A stretch of 64,000 nt of DNA, from assembly GCA_950295325.1 (NCBI GenBank), contig OX485803.1, positions 63,999,554 through 64,063,553 on the forward strand, written 5' to 3'. The position numbers were made by a program, and so were the translations under genes. This stretch comes from Polytrichum commune. Lineage: Eukaryota; Streptophyta; Polytrichopsida; Polytrichales; Polytrichaceae. The notes under the pieces were generated by a model. It was given only the letters and a program-made list of their open reading frames with translations, was not told where the DNA came from and made no database searches. Positions within the stretch are counted from its first letter, which is position 1. Each line of letters begins with the position of its first letter. Positions 43,543-54,529 of this stretch are shown piece after piece.

Positions 43543-44687
43543 CCCGGGTACGCAACTCCCATATTATACGCAGGGGGCATCGTTTTAAAAACGGCTTAGA
43601 GGACGGCTTTTGTAAAAATTATATCAAATTATATCAAATTAAAATGATCAAAAAGTTGGGTGAAGACCAAATAAAATAAAATGAGATGAATTTTTTTTTG
43701 GGTAAAGACCAAATTAAATAAAATGAGATGAAAAAAAAGTTGGGTTGCATATTTATTAAAAAAAACTCCAACGTATATAAACAATTGAAACACCTAGTTT
43801 CTTAACCTTGTAGAGCGTCTAAGAGGGGTATTCAATGTAGATGTCGGATTAGTATTCACAAATGATAGAGGGTCCTTTCGAGGTCTCCCTCTTTTGGAAG
43901 GAGTTGTGGCAATTACAGGTGTAACATATTCCTTCTCCCTATCTCTACCTCCACTACATGAGCCTCTACACTTCATCTCACAATCCATGTGTTTGTTTAA
44001 GCCAAGGATGACCCTCCCAAATGAGCACAAGCACACTCCAAAGCGACGACACAAAGGCTCCAAAGCAAAGCCCCACACTCCAAAGCAAAGACACAAAGGC
44101 TCCAAAACCGAACACAAAAGCTTCAAAGCGAATATATAGAAGCCTCAAACCCCAAGCCCTAACCCTAAACCGGGAACCCATGATATTTTGAAATACCCCA
44201 TGATACCCTTGAGTAGTCGGGGCACCATATGATGTATATGGTCTTAAAAATACATACCTCAACTGTATCCTAACACAAATCATTAGTTTTCTATCCCAAC
44301 AGTTAGACCAGTAAGTTGCCTATACATAATTTAAAAAAAAATCCACACGAATATTTGCCTCCAATTAGAATTATATGCCACGAATAGTTGCCTCCCATTA
44401 AAATTATAATTCATTCACAATGTTAAAATTTTATTAAAAAGTCCAAAAAGTTGGGTAGTTTGACCTATGGTACATGTATTAAAAAAATCATATAATTAGA
44501 TTTTTAATGCAATTATATGCTTCAAAATATGTTTATTTCCTATATATAATTACATTTTTGGATTCCTTGTTAGAAGGGCTACAAAGGTTTCCTACATTAA
44601 AACAAATTGTATCACTCAATATTGGACTAAAACGCACTATAAGTGATTATAATCAGGACCATATAATACGGGAGTTGCGTACCCGGG
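43543..44687. mobile_element. 1,145-bp TIR element with 8-bp target duplication
   Basis: The ends are 26-bp inverted repeats with one mismatch, beginning CCCGGGTACGCAACTCCC (43543-43568 and 44662-44687). GGGTTTGA lies on both sides (43535-43542 and 44688-44695), an exact 8-bp duplication. An 8-bp duplication is typical of the hAT superfamily and a few others. The interior has 'agttgggt.aagaccaaat' direct repeats near 43655-43710 and a minus-strand AT-hook frame. No transposase is present, so the element would need help from elsewhere. Confidence 0.85.
43794..44126 (-). CDS. AT-hook-containing short ORF inside the TIR element
   Basis: This 110-codon frame ends in SKRGRPRKDP...LRRSTRLRN. KRGRPRK is a canonical AT-hook core (binds the minor groove of AT-rich DNA), and the basic end is typical of DNA-binding proteins coded by plant transposons. 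The N-terminal half is a Cys/Leu/Phe repeat (LEPLC..FGV) coded by short tandem repeats and is probably not protein-coding. It may be the last exon or a remnant of the element's own gene. Confidence 0.35.
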   Translation of the reverse strand: MKLLCSVLEPLCLCFGVWGFALEPLCRRFGVCLCSFGRVILGLNKHMDCEMKCRGSCSGGRDREKEYVTPVIATTPSKRGRPRKDPLSFVNTNPTSTLNTPLRRSTRLRN

Positions 44688-46499
44688 GGGTTTGATCCTT
44701 CTTTGAGAAAATTTCTCGTTAATTTTTCGTATATCAAAGCATGTTTTGAAAGTTGGGTGAAACTTTGGAGACCTCCTATTTCTGCCTCTCAAACTTTAAG
44801 ATAATTCTACACTCTAAACTAGGGTTTGTGCATGGGACCTACTATCTTAACAGGACAAGCTAGAAAGCCGACTTTTCATAGCCCGACACCACTCTTTGTG
44901 TACAGTAATTTGATCAACAAGAAAAATTAAGTAATTTTGTGTTGATTCTCATAAACTCAGGGTTTGGAACTAAACCCATGATTTCATCTGATTTACTTTA
45001 CAAATAACTCTACTATATCATATGTTTAGTGTATTGTTGCCTTGCGTAGGAAAGTTTGGTAGGAATTATGCATCCGGGATGTGTGTGCAGCAAGCAAGTA
45101 CACAGGAAACTTGGTGCAGCATTGGCCTTCCAAGAGCCCACGAAATCCCTGCCCCACCGTTTGGGTCCTCCTTCAGACCAAGCTTCTCCCTCACTTGCGT
45201 AAAGTAACTTACAACTGCAGGAAAACAAAGCCAGCTTAAAGTCATTCATGACTGAAGTATGTCCACACAAAAAAAATGTTCAGAAAATATATATATGTGT
45301 GTGTGTGTGTGTGTGTTTGGCATTGATGCTCGAAATTAGCCTACAGAGTGTTTTTGCAAAATCACCATCATCCAGGACGTTCTATTCCTCAAAACCTGGC
45401 TAAGTTATTACATCAAGGCCCATCCGACAGGGTTATTTGGAATTGAAGAGGTATATCTATGTAAGCATTTGGTGGGATTGTTTGTACTAATAGCAGGTAG
45501 AGAGCCCATCACTTGAAACTTCTTCAATCTTCAATGGGTGTTCAATGCAAAGCATCTGGGATACTTGGGGATTTTTAGATGGATTTACAAAAAGACCTCT
45601 AATTAAATTCTCATCGTATGTGAGCCTGGTCCTTATACGATCATTACAATCTTTAACATCATACTCAACGCTCTTCATGGTCCCTCTTCCATCTCAAAAG
45701 AGCAAGCCTGTTATTTTCTTGATTTCAATCCCCACTTGTCCGATTTCTATCCCAAATAAGGACTGACACATTTCATTCATTTGAACTGAGACCGGAGTAG
45801 AAAGTTCAATATTCTTCAGTGTGAAGACTCATCTTAATCTACAGAATCAAGACTTGTTTATCCCAGGATACCGAATATAATTATTCCCTTCAAAGAGCAG
45901 TAAGTTGTATAAATGATTAATGAGCCTAGTTGCAATGATTTATAAATTCATATGTTCTACTTCATGGCTAGGAACTTCCCTATACGAATGACTCATGAAT
46001 ATTAATTTTTCCAGATAACCCTTCTGCTGTCGTCCAAGCTGCCAAAGGTAGACGTGCCTCATGCAGTTATTGTTCTTATTAGGACATGTATATTTGAGTG
46101 GTATGTGGTTTAGTGTGGCTCCAAGAACAAATTATCAACAGACATGTGTTTCAAAGAGATTAAACTATATGCTCAAAATATAATAACCATCCTAGGCTCA
46201 ATAGTGAACAAAATGGGAGACAAGGGGGCTATATGACCACTTTATGAGCACAAGAATCTTCACTTTGTGAGTAAGATATTCATATGAGCTCCAAAAATGA
46301 TGAGGAAAGCAGCTACAGCCTTGATTTAAGTATGCCAACCATCTCGTACTAAACACATGACTCGTATCGCAGGAGAAGTGGGCTGGTCAGAAAAGAAAAA
46401 GAGAAAAAGTACCCATTTAAGACCAATTTACCTTTGTCTTCATGAGGTTGACACGGAGATCTGCAGACTCCCAAGGCTCCTGATGCTTGGAGAAAGGTT

Positions 46500-46700
46500 T
46501 TTGGCCATGATCGGTCGCTATCCTAGTGTTTCCAAGTCCAACTGGTTACATGCTAACATTTTTTGGTTTTTCTTTAAAAAATTGGGGGATATTCTATAAA
46601 TTCCTCTAAAACGATCCGTGATTTCCTAAAGCCTTCAACTTCAACCGGTATTGGTCAAACTCGCACGGTTCATCTGTAAGTAGTAGCCGATTCTCCCTGT
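46500..46700. repeat. Dispersed repeat, empty-site copy of 24.4-24.9 kb
   Basis: It matches 24400-24490 and 24822-24920 across the point where the 24.5 kb copy has its hairpin insertion. A third, shorter match ('ttcatctgtaa.tagt.gcc') is at 22487-22506. Confidence 0.6.
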
Positions 46701-46821
46701 TCATTGAGCCTGGCCAAGGCAGGCCAGAGAAGCTTAAATACCTCGAATGTGTTTCTGATTAGATCAGCACTCACTTCGATCGGCTGGTATCCAGCTCTCA
46801 CAGTAGCCACAAAGGTTATAA

Positions 46822-46850
46822 CTGTCTGTCTGTCTGTCTGTCTGTCTGTG
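46822..46850. repeat. (CTGT)n microsatellite
   Basis: About seven tandem CTGT units. Confidence 0.95.
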
Positions 46851-47273
46851 AACGACGAGCCACATAAGTTGTTACTAGCTTGCCGTGGGTCGGTGGATTA
46901 ATTGCTGCAAGTTTCTTTCAAGAAGAGGTTTTAGAGGTTAATAAACTCCAGCTCGGTGCGCACATTTTAGCCCGGGCCAAGATTCTTAGTTGTTAGTTCA
47001 CTAGATTTAATGCTTCCGTCGATTCCTAGCTCATGTACTGTTGTGGAGTACTAGCTAAGTGGGTGTGTACATCTAATTTGTAGTCCGGTGCCATTGATGT
47101 TCACGTGCCAAGATTCTCAGCCTTTCTAGACTTTCTATCGAATTAATAACCTTTCTTCAATTCAGATCCTTGGGATAGTTAGACTCTCTGGATCTGTAAA
47201 GTCTCCGTGAATGACGAGCCACTGTTGTGCTTCGGATACTACTGCGGGCCAGTAAACTTACATCAATAGACCT

Positions 47274-47275
<2 letters not shown>

Positions 47276-47310
<35 letters not shown>
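47276..47310. repeat. (GA)n tract upstream of the bestrophin-like gene
   Basis: This is a 35-bp uninterrupted GA run about 365 bp before the proposed start codon. GA tracts in plant promoters and leaders can bind BPC/GAGA-type factors, so a regulatory role is possible but not shown. Confidence 0.9.
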
Positions 47311-47312
<2 letters not shown>

Positions 47313-47674
47313 CATTGCTGCAGGATTAAGCTCCAAAAGTGAAAAATTTGAGCTTTCAAAGATCCACTTTCTTCTTCACTAGCGATGATCTACATGTTGT
47401 GGTGTGATTCATTGTTTCTGCATTTAAACTCCAGGAGCAGAGATTACAGGTTAAGCTCAGAAATTGGAAATCATTGAGTTGCCACCTTGACCCAGCGCCG
47501 ATTCATGTCCCATTCCTGTAGCCTGTGACATGTGCTATTCATATGCACTGAGATTGATCTTCAAGAGACAAGACAATCAAGCCAAGAGTTCCTGAAGCTG
47601 CATTCGACCCAATCCATTTTCCGGGACAGTGTTGTTCGGCAAATTCTGAATCTGTGCAAGCATCGAGTATTAAA

Positions 47675-49469
47675 ATGCAGGGGACCGAGAACAAAGCAAC
47701 GGTATATGACCACCGCGCATGGGCAGCACACAAATCTTCATGGCGTCACTTCCGTCACATCTTCAGCATCATCTCATCGGGGCTGGTGACTGCGCTCGCA
47801 CCACCGGTGATTCTGTGCACACTTATGGCGCTCTTCGTGTCCATCTTCAACCACTTCGTCTCCCATGACCGTCTCCCAGGTTGGGTACCTAAGCTTGTGG
47901 TGGCCACCATCCCCTTCACCCTAACCTCACCCGTGCTGTCACTTCTGCTCGTCTTCCGCACGAATTCGTCCTACACCCGCTACGACGAAGCGCGCAAGGC
48001 ATGGGGGTCGAATGTGAACCGCACGCGCGACCTCGCGCGACAAGCCCTAACTTGGATCCGAAGTCCCGGGGACTCGCACAAATTGCAATGTTTGTTGCGT
48101 CACATCAAGGCCTACCCCTTGTGCCTCCGTAGCCACTTGATTTCCGAATCAAATTTGCGAAACGACCTCGTCGGGGTTTTGACGCCGGACGAACTCGAGT
48201 CCGTCGTCGCGTCGCAGCACCGCCCGAACTACGCCTTGCAGGTGATTATTACGGGAGGTGTTTTATATGTATTTTGTTCATACTACGAGTGGCAATTGGG
48301 TGTTTTGAGGGGGTTTATGAGTAGTACGTATATTTCTTTAAGAGTACTCCGCAAAAATGATGAACATCCTTAGGTATTCTACAGATATTAGAGACTTAGT
48401 GATCCTTTAATTCAACTGGAGTTTCGGTTGGGAGTTAGTTGTTTTGCATGCAATACTGTCCTCCATCCTCGGCAAGATTTCGGTACCTGCTTGGAGTCAG
48501 TGTGGACTGTCGAGGTTTGGACTGACAACATTCTATATCGTTTCATTCATTGGGGCCAAACTCATTTGAGCATCTCTTGGCATGTCAAAATGAATTTGGC
48601 CAGCCTCGATGAACCGATATAGAAAGCTCTTTATTTAAACCTCCACATTGACAGCTCCAAGCATACACCAAAAACTTTACCGAACATGAAAAGTGTTGTA
48701 TGCGAAACAACCAACTCCCCACCAAAATTCCGGTTGCATTTGAATGAATTTCTTAATTCTATTGATATGGCCTTATCACTAAAATGAGCCAGTTGGGCCA
48801 TTATGAGACAATCCTTTTGTCAATTATCTGATTGTTTTATAATTGGTAGGTCCAAAAGATTGGGACCCTATGTTTTGATGCTCCACATGTTTTTCTAATA
48901 CCTGCCGAATGACCCCCGAACAGGTGATTTCAGTGCTCATCAGCCAGTGCCAGCTGCAAAACTGGGAGAAGATCACCATGGACAAGAACCTGACACAGTT
49001 CCACGACAATGTGGGCGCTTGCGAGCGTCTTTTCAAAACGCCGATCCCGGTTGCGTACACGCGCCTCACCTCGCGGTTCCTCACGTTATGGCACCTTGCG
49101 CTGCCGTTCGCGCTCTGGAGCACATGTGGCTGGTTAACAATCCCTGTGACAGCCATGACGGCCGCCGCGCTGTTTTACATTGAGGAAGTGGGGGTGCTGA
49201 TCGAGGAGCCCTTCTGGATTCTGCCCCTAACTTCTATCAGTGGAGGCATACTCTCTGCTGTGGATGGCTTGTCGGTCGCGCACAAGGAAGCATCAATGCT
49301 AATGTGGAGCATTCATCAACAGCAGCAGCCGCCGAGTAATTCGAGCTCATGCTTGTCCAACAATGATCATGTTGTCATCAACTTTGACCGGTCGAAGTCC
49401 TATGGAGTTCCATACCAACCTAGTGATGTGTGTCAAGTGGTGTTCAACAGGGTGAATTCAGTCTGCTAA
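47675..49469 (+). CDS. Bestrophin-like chloride channel (VCCN-like family), two exons
   Basis: Exons 47675-48241 and 48924-49469 join in phase 0 (donor GTGATT, acceptor GAACAG), giving 370 aa. Family marks in order: VYDHRAWAAHKSSWRHFRH, an ALAPPVILCTL transmembrane helix (residues 38-58), LLLVFRTNSSYTRYDEARKAWG (90-111), PIPVAYTRLTSRFLTLW (229-245) and IEEVGVLIEEPF (275-286). Plant members are voltage-dependent anion channels of the thylakoid that tune the proton motive force. They usually start with a transit peptide; here the ATG at 47675 lies right at the conserved domain. The frame upstream stays open to about 47552, so a further 5' exon coding the transit peptide is possible. The 682-bp intron contains a foldback element. 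Without splicing the frame stops after 43 more codons. Confidence 0.85.
48404..48746. mobile_element. Diverged foldback MITE in the bestrophin-like intron
   Basis: It shares sequence and layout with the 335-bp element at 29108: ATCCTTTAATTCA at the left, then a 'ggttgggagttagttgtt' arm, 'cattctatatcg.ttcat' near the centre and complementary sequence on the right. The arms have more mismatches than the 29.1 kb copy, so this insertion is older. Confidence 0.8.
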
Positions 49470-52400
49470 TTCGTAACCGATCACTCATCCAAGAGCAGAA
49501 GGGTTATCAGAACTCGTCGCAATGTTTCACCCATGGAGCTGGCGCGATGTCATACCTAATTCCCAGATTTTGTTCATGCGCTGATCGGTTATGACTGATA
49601 AACCGATTCAAGTAGAGGAGGTGGATGACTCGCTTCTCGTCACTCACTCTCCTCTCGGTGATTATCTAGTCCATAAACCAATTCAGCCCAATCGATCGGT
49701 TTGAATGTCACTGCAAAATATATATATATCCATGCTAGCCAATTCAAGCATCAAGCCAACAGCCGGAGTGCTCGAAACTCATCTCCCACCTTGCAAATGT
49801 GGGTTCCGTTAATTGTCCACCGATCAACCATGTTACCGCTACCTGTTATGGTCCATCCACATATTTTGGGGTCACTGGATCAATAGTTGAAAGCTGTGGG
49901 TATCGAGGTTCAGCCTCGACGAGTGTAGTAAAAGAAGAACAATGGACAGTCAAGTTGCCGGCCCGGTTACGACTGTTAAAAAAAGTCCACCTCTTGATTG
50001 AGACAATAGCACGCACGGACAATGAGACTCTAGAATTCATGATTCTAGGAATTCAAATTTCAGTTTTGTGGAGTAGAAATACCAATCGGTTCCCCCATCT
50101 GTAGGCACCAGAGAGTCAGTGCAGCTCCTTGTGCATATGCAGCCATGTCTAGTTAGAGATAGCTTAGTTTCGGAGTACACACTACACATTAGAATATACA
50201 GGCCTCCGACATGATAGATGGGAGTCTATTAATTTCCCGGGCAGTCTTGAGGCAAGTCTATTATGGCGAACTACTGCAACAAAACACTCAGCAAATGAAA
50301 TGTCTATGGAGACTCTGAGATCCTAGAAATGTAATTCTTGCACCTAACTCATATCAATATGATATTTGTGAGGAAATACTGGTTTGATTCTTACATGGTC
50401 ACTCGAAAGTACAGGATACTACTTGTTGGTGTTGTTTGACGTATTGCCATTCCAACACCACCACAACTCACATTTGATATTCTCAAACAAGCCTTACTGG
50501 CTCAAGAATGGAACTCATTCCATCAACCCTTGAACCCTAAACCCTAAAGTAGATTCCTATAGCATCATGCATGGGTTTCCTTTAAATATAAGAATGCGAA
50601 GCGTACTTGAAGTTGCAACCCTTTTGTCATTGTCCAAACGCAAAACTGTTGTTTCTTATCGCACTCATGACATCATAGACTTGTCATTGAACTTGATGGA
50701 TGATGGCCACTCATCCCAATGCTTTAATCAGAAATGCGCCATTTCTTCATCAATTTGGATTATAGTTGAAAGATGAAGCACGCTTTGTGGCAGAATGCCC
50801 CCTTTACAACTTCATAGAGAGGTTTGCTTTCCCATTTCACAATGCAGCACGGAAGATAACCTTAAGTCCTAACTTTCTACCAACTTGATATAAGCCACTA
50901 CTTATCCCTCCAGGCAACTGCAGCAGTCAGTTACTCTAGGCCTTTAGAACACACCCTGACCCCACCCTGACGTGCTTCAAATCCTAGCCTTTCGGCTTCC
51001 TGGAATTTAAAACCAATTTCATTTCATTCCATGACAATCTTTGAACACCCATTTCCACAGATTAGGCTCAAATAACCTCAAAAGATCTGTGCACTTTGGT
51101 AGGATGATCAATCTCAAATCAGTACATTGATTATCCCAATTAGACTGTGTTACTATGCGGAGTTACGCAGTGCTATAACTATTTAATGGGAATGCAATGT
51201 TTTACCCAACAATGTTATTTATGTTCTATAATAATGTCCAAACAACCTATTGAGCTTTTGTTACACTATATATACCAATTAGTGAGGGTGATACTAATTC
51301 AACTCACACACACGGTCTAGCCAAATCTCAAAGTTACTAAGGGTTGAAATTGTTATTGAGTGACACCAAATTTATGACTACGGTAAATTCTATGTTCATT
51401 TACCATATATTTCAAGAAAATTAATGTATGTCAATGAATAATGCCAAGTGCTTATATTTTTGGTACTTATTGCCAAGTGCCGGTACTTAATTGAATAGTG
51501 TAAAGTGCCAGTACTTTCATGTCAAGTGCCGGCATGTTAAGTAAGAGTGCCCAGTGCCAAGATGAAGAATGCTTCCTAGATCTTTAATTTGGTGGCACTA
51601 ATTCATATCGTAAAGGAAATTAGTATCCCCTTCACTAATTAGTAACACACGCACTAATTGGGAGAATCAGTGTAGTAATGTGATGTGCAATGTAAATGAA
51701 TTTCTTTTGGCAACCACAAGCTTAAGACCTGTTCCTACTCCAAGAGCAGAACCAGCTATTGATTGAGACTTCACAATCTTGAACAGATTTCTTAGAATTT
51801 CTTGATTGTCATCAATATTTTTCATCTTCAGATATTCAAGCACTCTGCAATCAAATCGAATTTCTTGCAGGATTTTCCTCAGATCTAAATCCAGTTGAAT
51901 GAAGGAAAAACAAGCTGGAAGAACTTATACACACGTTTGAAGATTGCAAAACGACTTCAGGGGTTTAAGGTTAAGGGTTTAGGGAATAATATTTCTCAGG
52001 GGCACTGTTAGATACTTCACACCTGTCAATCCGTAGTCTGCTATTTTTTTGGTTGACTAGAAATACCCATGACTGTGCAAAGGCAATATTTGGAGGTCAA
52101 GTTTCACACTGTGCAAATACAAAGATCCCTCAGGCTGCATCAATAATATTGTAAACTATAGTGCTGATATGTAACCTTCAGAGCTACCACACAGATTGAA
52201 TACTTACACAACCATGTTCACATGTTTATACATACCACAGACTCAATCAACAAACATACTGCTACACACATACACACAGCATCTGCGAATACATTTTCTT
52301 CATGGAACACCCAGCTTGCATTAATCGGCTACAACACACTTGTACAAGATCTTGTGCTCAGCACTTGCTCTACACAGGTAATTACCAATTACCAGAATGC

Positions 52401-54343
52401 TTAGTAGCATTGGTCTCAGCTGGGTAATTAAGGTAGAAATACCATAACCCGTGAAAATAAGGTGATTCACAATGAAGATCTCGTCTGACAATCATGAGAT
52501 AATTTCCCAAGATAGACGAGAAGGATTCATGAAGAATACAAGTTGTTTCATATTTTTCTGCCCTATACAAAAAAATGCTACAATTTTTCAATGTGGAAAG
52601 TTGTCCGAAACCCTACTCGTCACTAGATTCTCCCTACACCAAACACGGTAATCTGCATTTTCATACAGAACATCGCCTAAATCGGTTACTTCATGAGTAT
52701 ATTAACACTTGACTCCCATTGGCTACACTAGGTGTACACGCATTGACGTTGCCGCCAAGCCATGATCCGTTTTAGAAATGGCACTTCACCATTATGACGG
52801 CGGTCTAGTGCACGGCTAGAGGGTGGTTAACAGGTAATGGTATTTTTGCCTTACATGAAGATTGAAGCAGGAGCAGTACAGTAGATATTGTATTTTAGTG
52901 TCACCAATTTCTATTTGTCTTAATACTAATTGTAAGTTGCCCATGTAGTGTCACCAACACTAAATGCAAACCTAACATTATTTGTCATTCCTTGTAAGAA
53001 AATATTTGGGCGTTACATATTTTACAATGTTGCAAATACCACCACTTACTGAGTGTCTTTTCATCCAAATTTCATTCATCCATGACAATATTTCAGTACA
53101 AAAATGTTAGGATGCAGAATATACCAAGCTTTGTTTCAATACTTGGCATGGATTTCATGCAAGTTGCCACAAAAGAGTGGGTGAGCAAGAGCACACGCAC
53201 ACAGCCGGACATCAACAGCCCCAATGGAGCAAGTGGGAGTTTGGGCTGTGGATGAACTAAAAGTAAATTGGGATGACAGTTCTTGTAAACTTTTTCATAT
53301 TAAGAGATGACATAAAATACCATATGACAGTAAATAAAATATTTAGTGTGGTTTCTAGAATATTCCCATACCTAGTAACTAATACAGTTACTAGTTAATG
53401 TTCAATTCGAACAGGTGCACCACTAAACCCTAATATTTCAATAAATAACTCGCATCAAGAATCAGTCATGTTTGCAAAAAGCCTTTTTCTGGAATCAAAC
53501 CACTATGTCGTCATTCATGAGGTTCAGTTTGTGAGGCATGCCAGAGGACATCCGATGATGCTTCTTGTGGAGTGAATCTTATAGACTGAACGTCTACATA
53601 TATACGTTATAAATGTGCTTGATATTCTTGAGAGTAGTTGAGTCCAGGAACTTGTTAAATATCTCACTGGCTGTGGCGACATATCCTTTCCTTTCTTGTG
53701 TCCTTTACTTACCAACTGTCCTGATGACTTCTGGCTGGGTCCATGGACATGTTCGTATGTACCCAGAAGTAGCCCAAAGGCGCATCATGTCACATGAGCC
53801 TTTGGGCATGCGCTGGGCGAAGCTATTTGCAAGAGACTTCCAGACCATGCATGTCTGCTTACATTGATGTGATCATGACTTCTGTGAGTTCTTCTGATCC
53901 CCTTGTCTTCACACGAGCTTTCAACTACTTGGAAACGTGGCCGGTTCCAGCTAGCACATGTTGCGGAGCTCAAAAATCGAGCGAAAGCTTAAAACTCCCA
54001 CACAAAAGTTTTTTGTGTCATGGCCTTGTGTTGAAGAGACCGCCTTTCCTACTAGTGACAGATACCTCAGTCCATACATGATAGTACAGATGCATGGAGA
54101 CTTCCACAACAATTTTTAATTCCGTCTCAAAATGTTTACTTTCTAAGTAGGGGTTTGTAACGATATTGGACCGGCATATATACACGTGAATGCATGGGTA
54201 TGAATAATGAACATCGATTCTGAAATCAAAACGTCTATCTATGGGTATCAAACTTGTAGTACCAGTCTATTATTGATATTTGGTGGGTATCTCAAGATGA
54301 GAGAATCTTTGTATACCAAAGTTGTTAGTTAGGTCGATACCAT
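49470..54343. other. Gene-free stretch downstream of the bestrophin-like gene
   Basis: No coding region is supported. It contains the dispersed repeat at 52880-53105, a CCCTAAA pair at 50533-50548 and several 'caagtgccggtactt'-like phrases at 51440-51560. The open frames (up to 101 codons at 49799-50104) have no motifs. Confidence 0.5.
52880..53105. repeat. Dispersed repeat, inverted partner of 27800-28022
   Basis: This is the reverse-orientation copy of the repeat at 27.8 kb, sharing the same ordered phrases around 'acattatttgtcattccttgt'. Confidence 0.7.
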
Positions 54344-54529
54344 CTAAACCGTATTGATAGTACTCGGGCGAATTTGCCTGGGTTATCAATCCACTGTGGA
54401 AATTAAGTGTTGGATTTGTACCTAGTGCCAAAAACTAAACCATACTGATAGTACTAGGGCGATTTTGCCTGGGATCTGAATCCACTGTGGAAATTAAGTG
54501 TTGGATTTGTACCTAGTGCCAAAAGCTAA
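54344..54529. repeat. Tandem duplication, 91-bp period, two copies
   Basis: 54344-54434 and 54435-54529 share long identical stretches, such as 'tccactgtggaaattaagtg' and the following 'ttggatttgtacctagtgcc', with a handful of differences in the first half. Confidence 0.85.

Larger units (their letters stand above)
44696..47275. other. Gene-free stretch upstream of the bestrophin-like gene
   Basis: No firm gene. It contains a (TG)n run at 45297-45316, a (CTGT)n run at 46822-46850 and, at 46.50-46.70 kb, the uninterrupted copy of the dispersed repeat seen at 24.4-24.9 kb. Short phrases around 46850 and 47210 ('gtgaa.gacgagccac') are duplicated. Confidence 0.5.

Noticed and set aside
48242-48373. 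Unspliced C-terminus of the bestrophin-like protein
   Set aside because: The conserved domain resumes in phase after the acceptor at 48923, so the intron reading is preferred.
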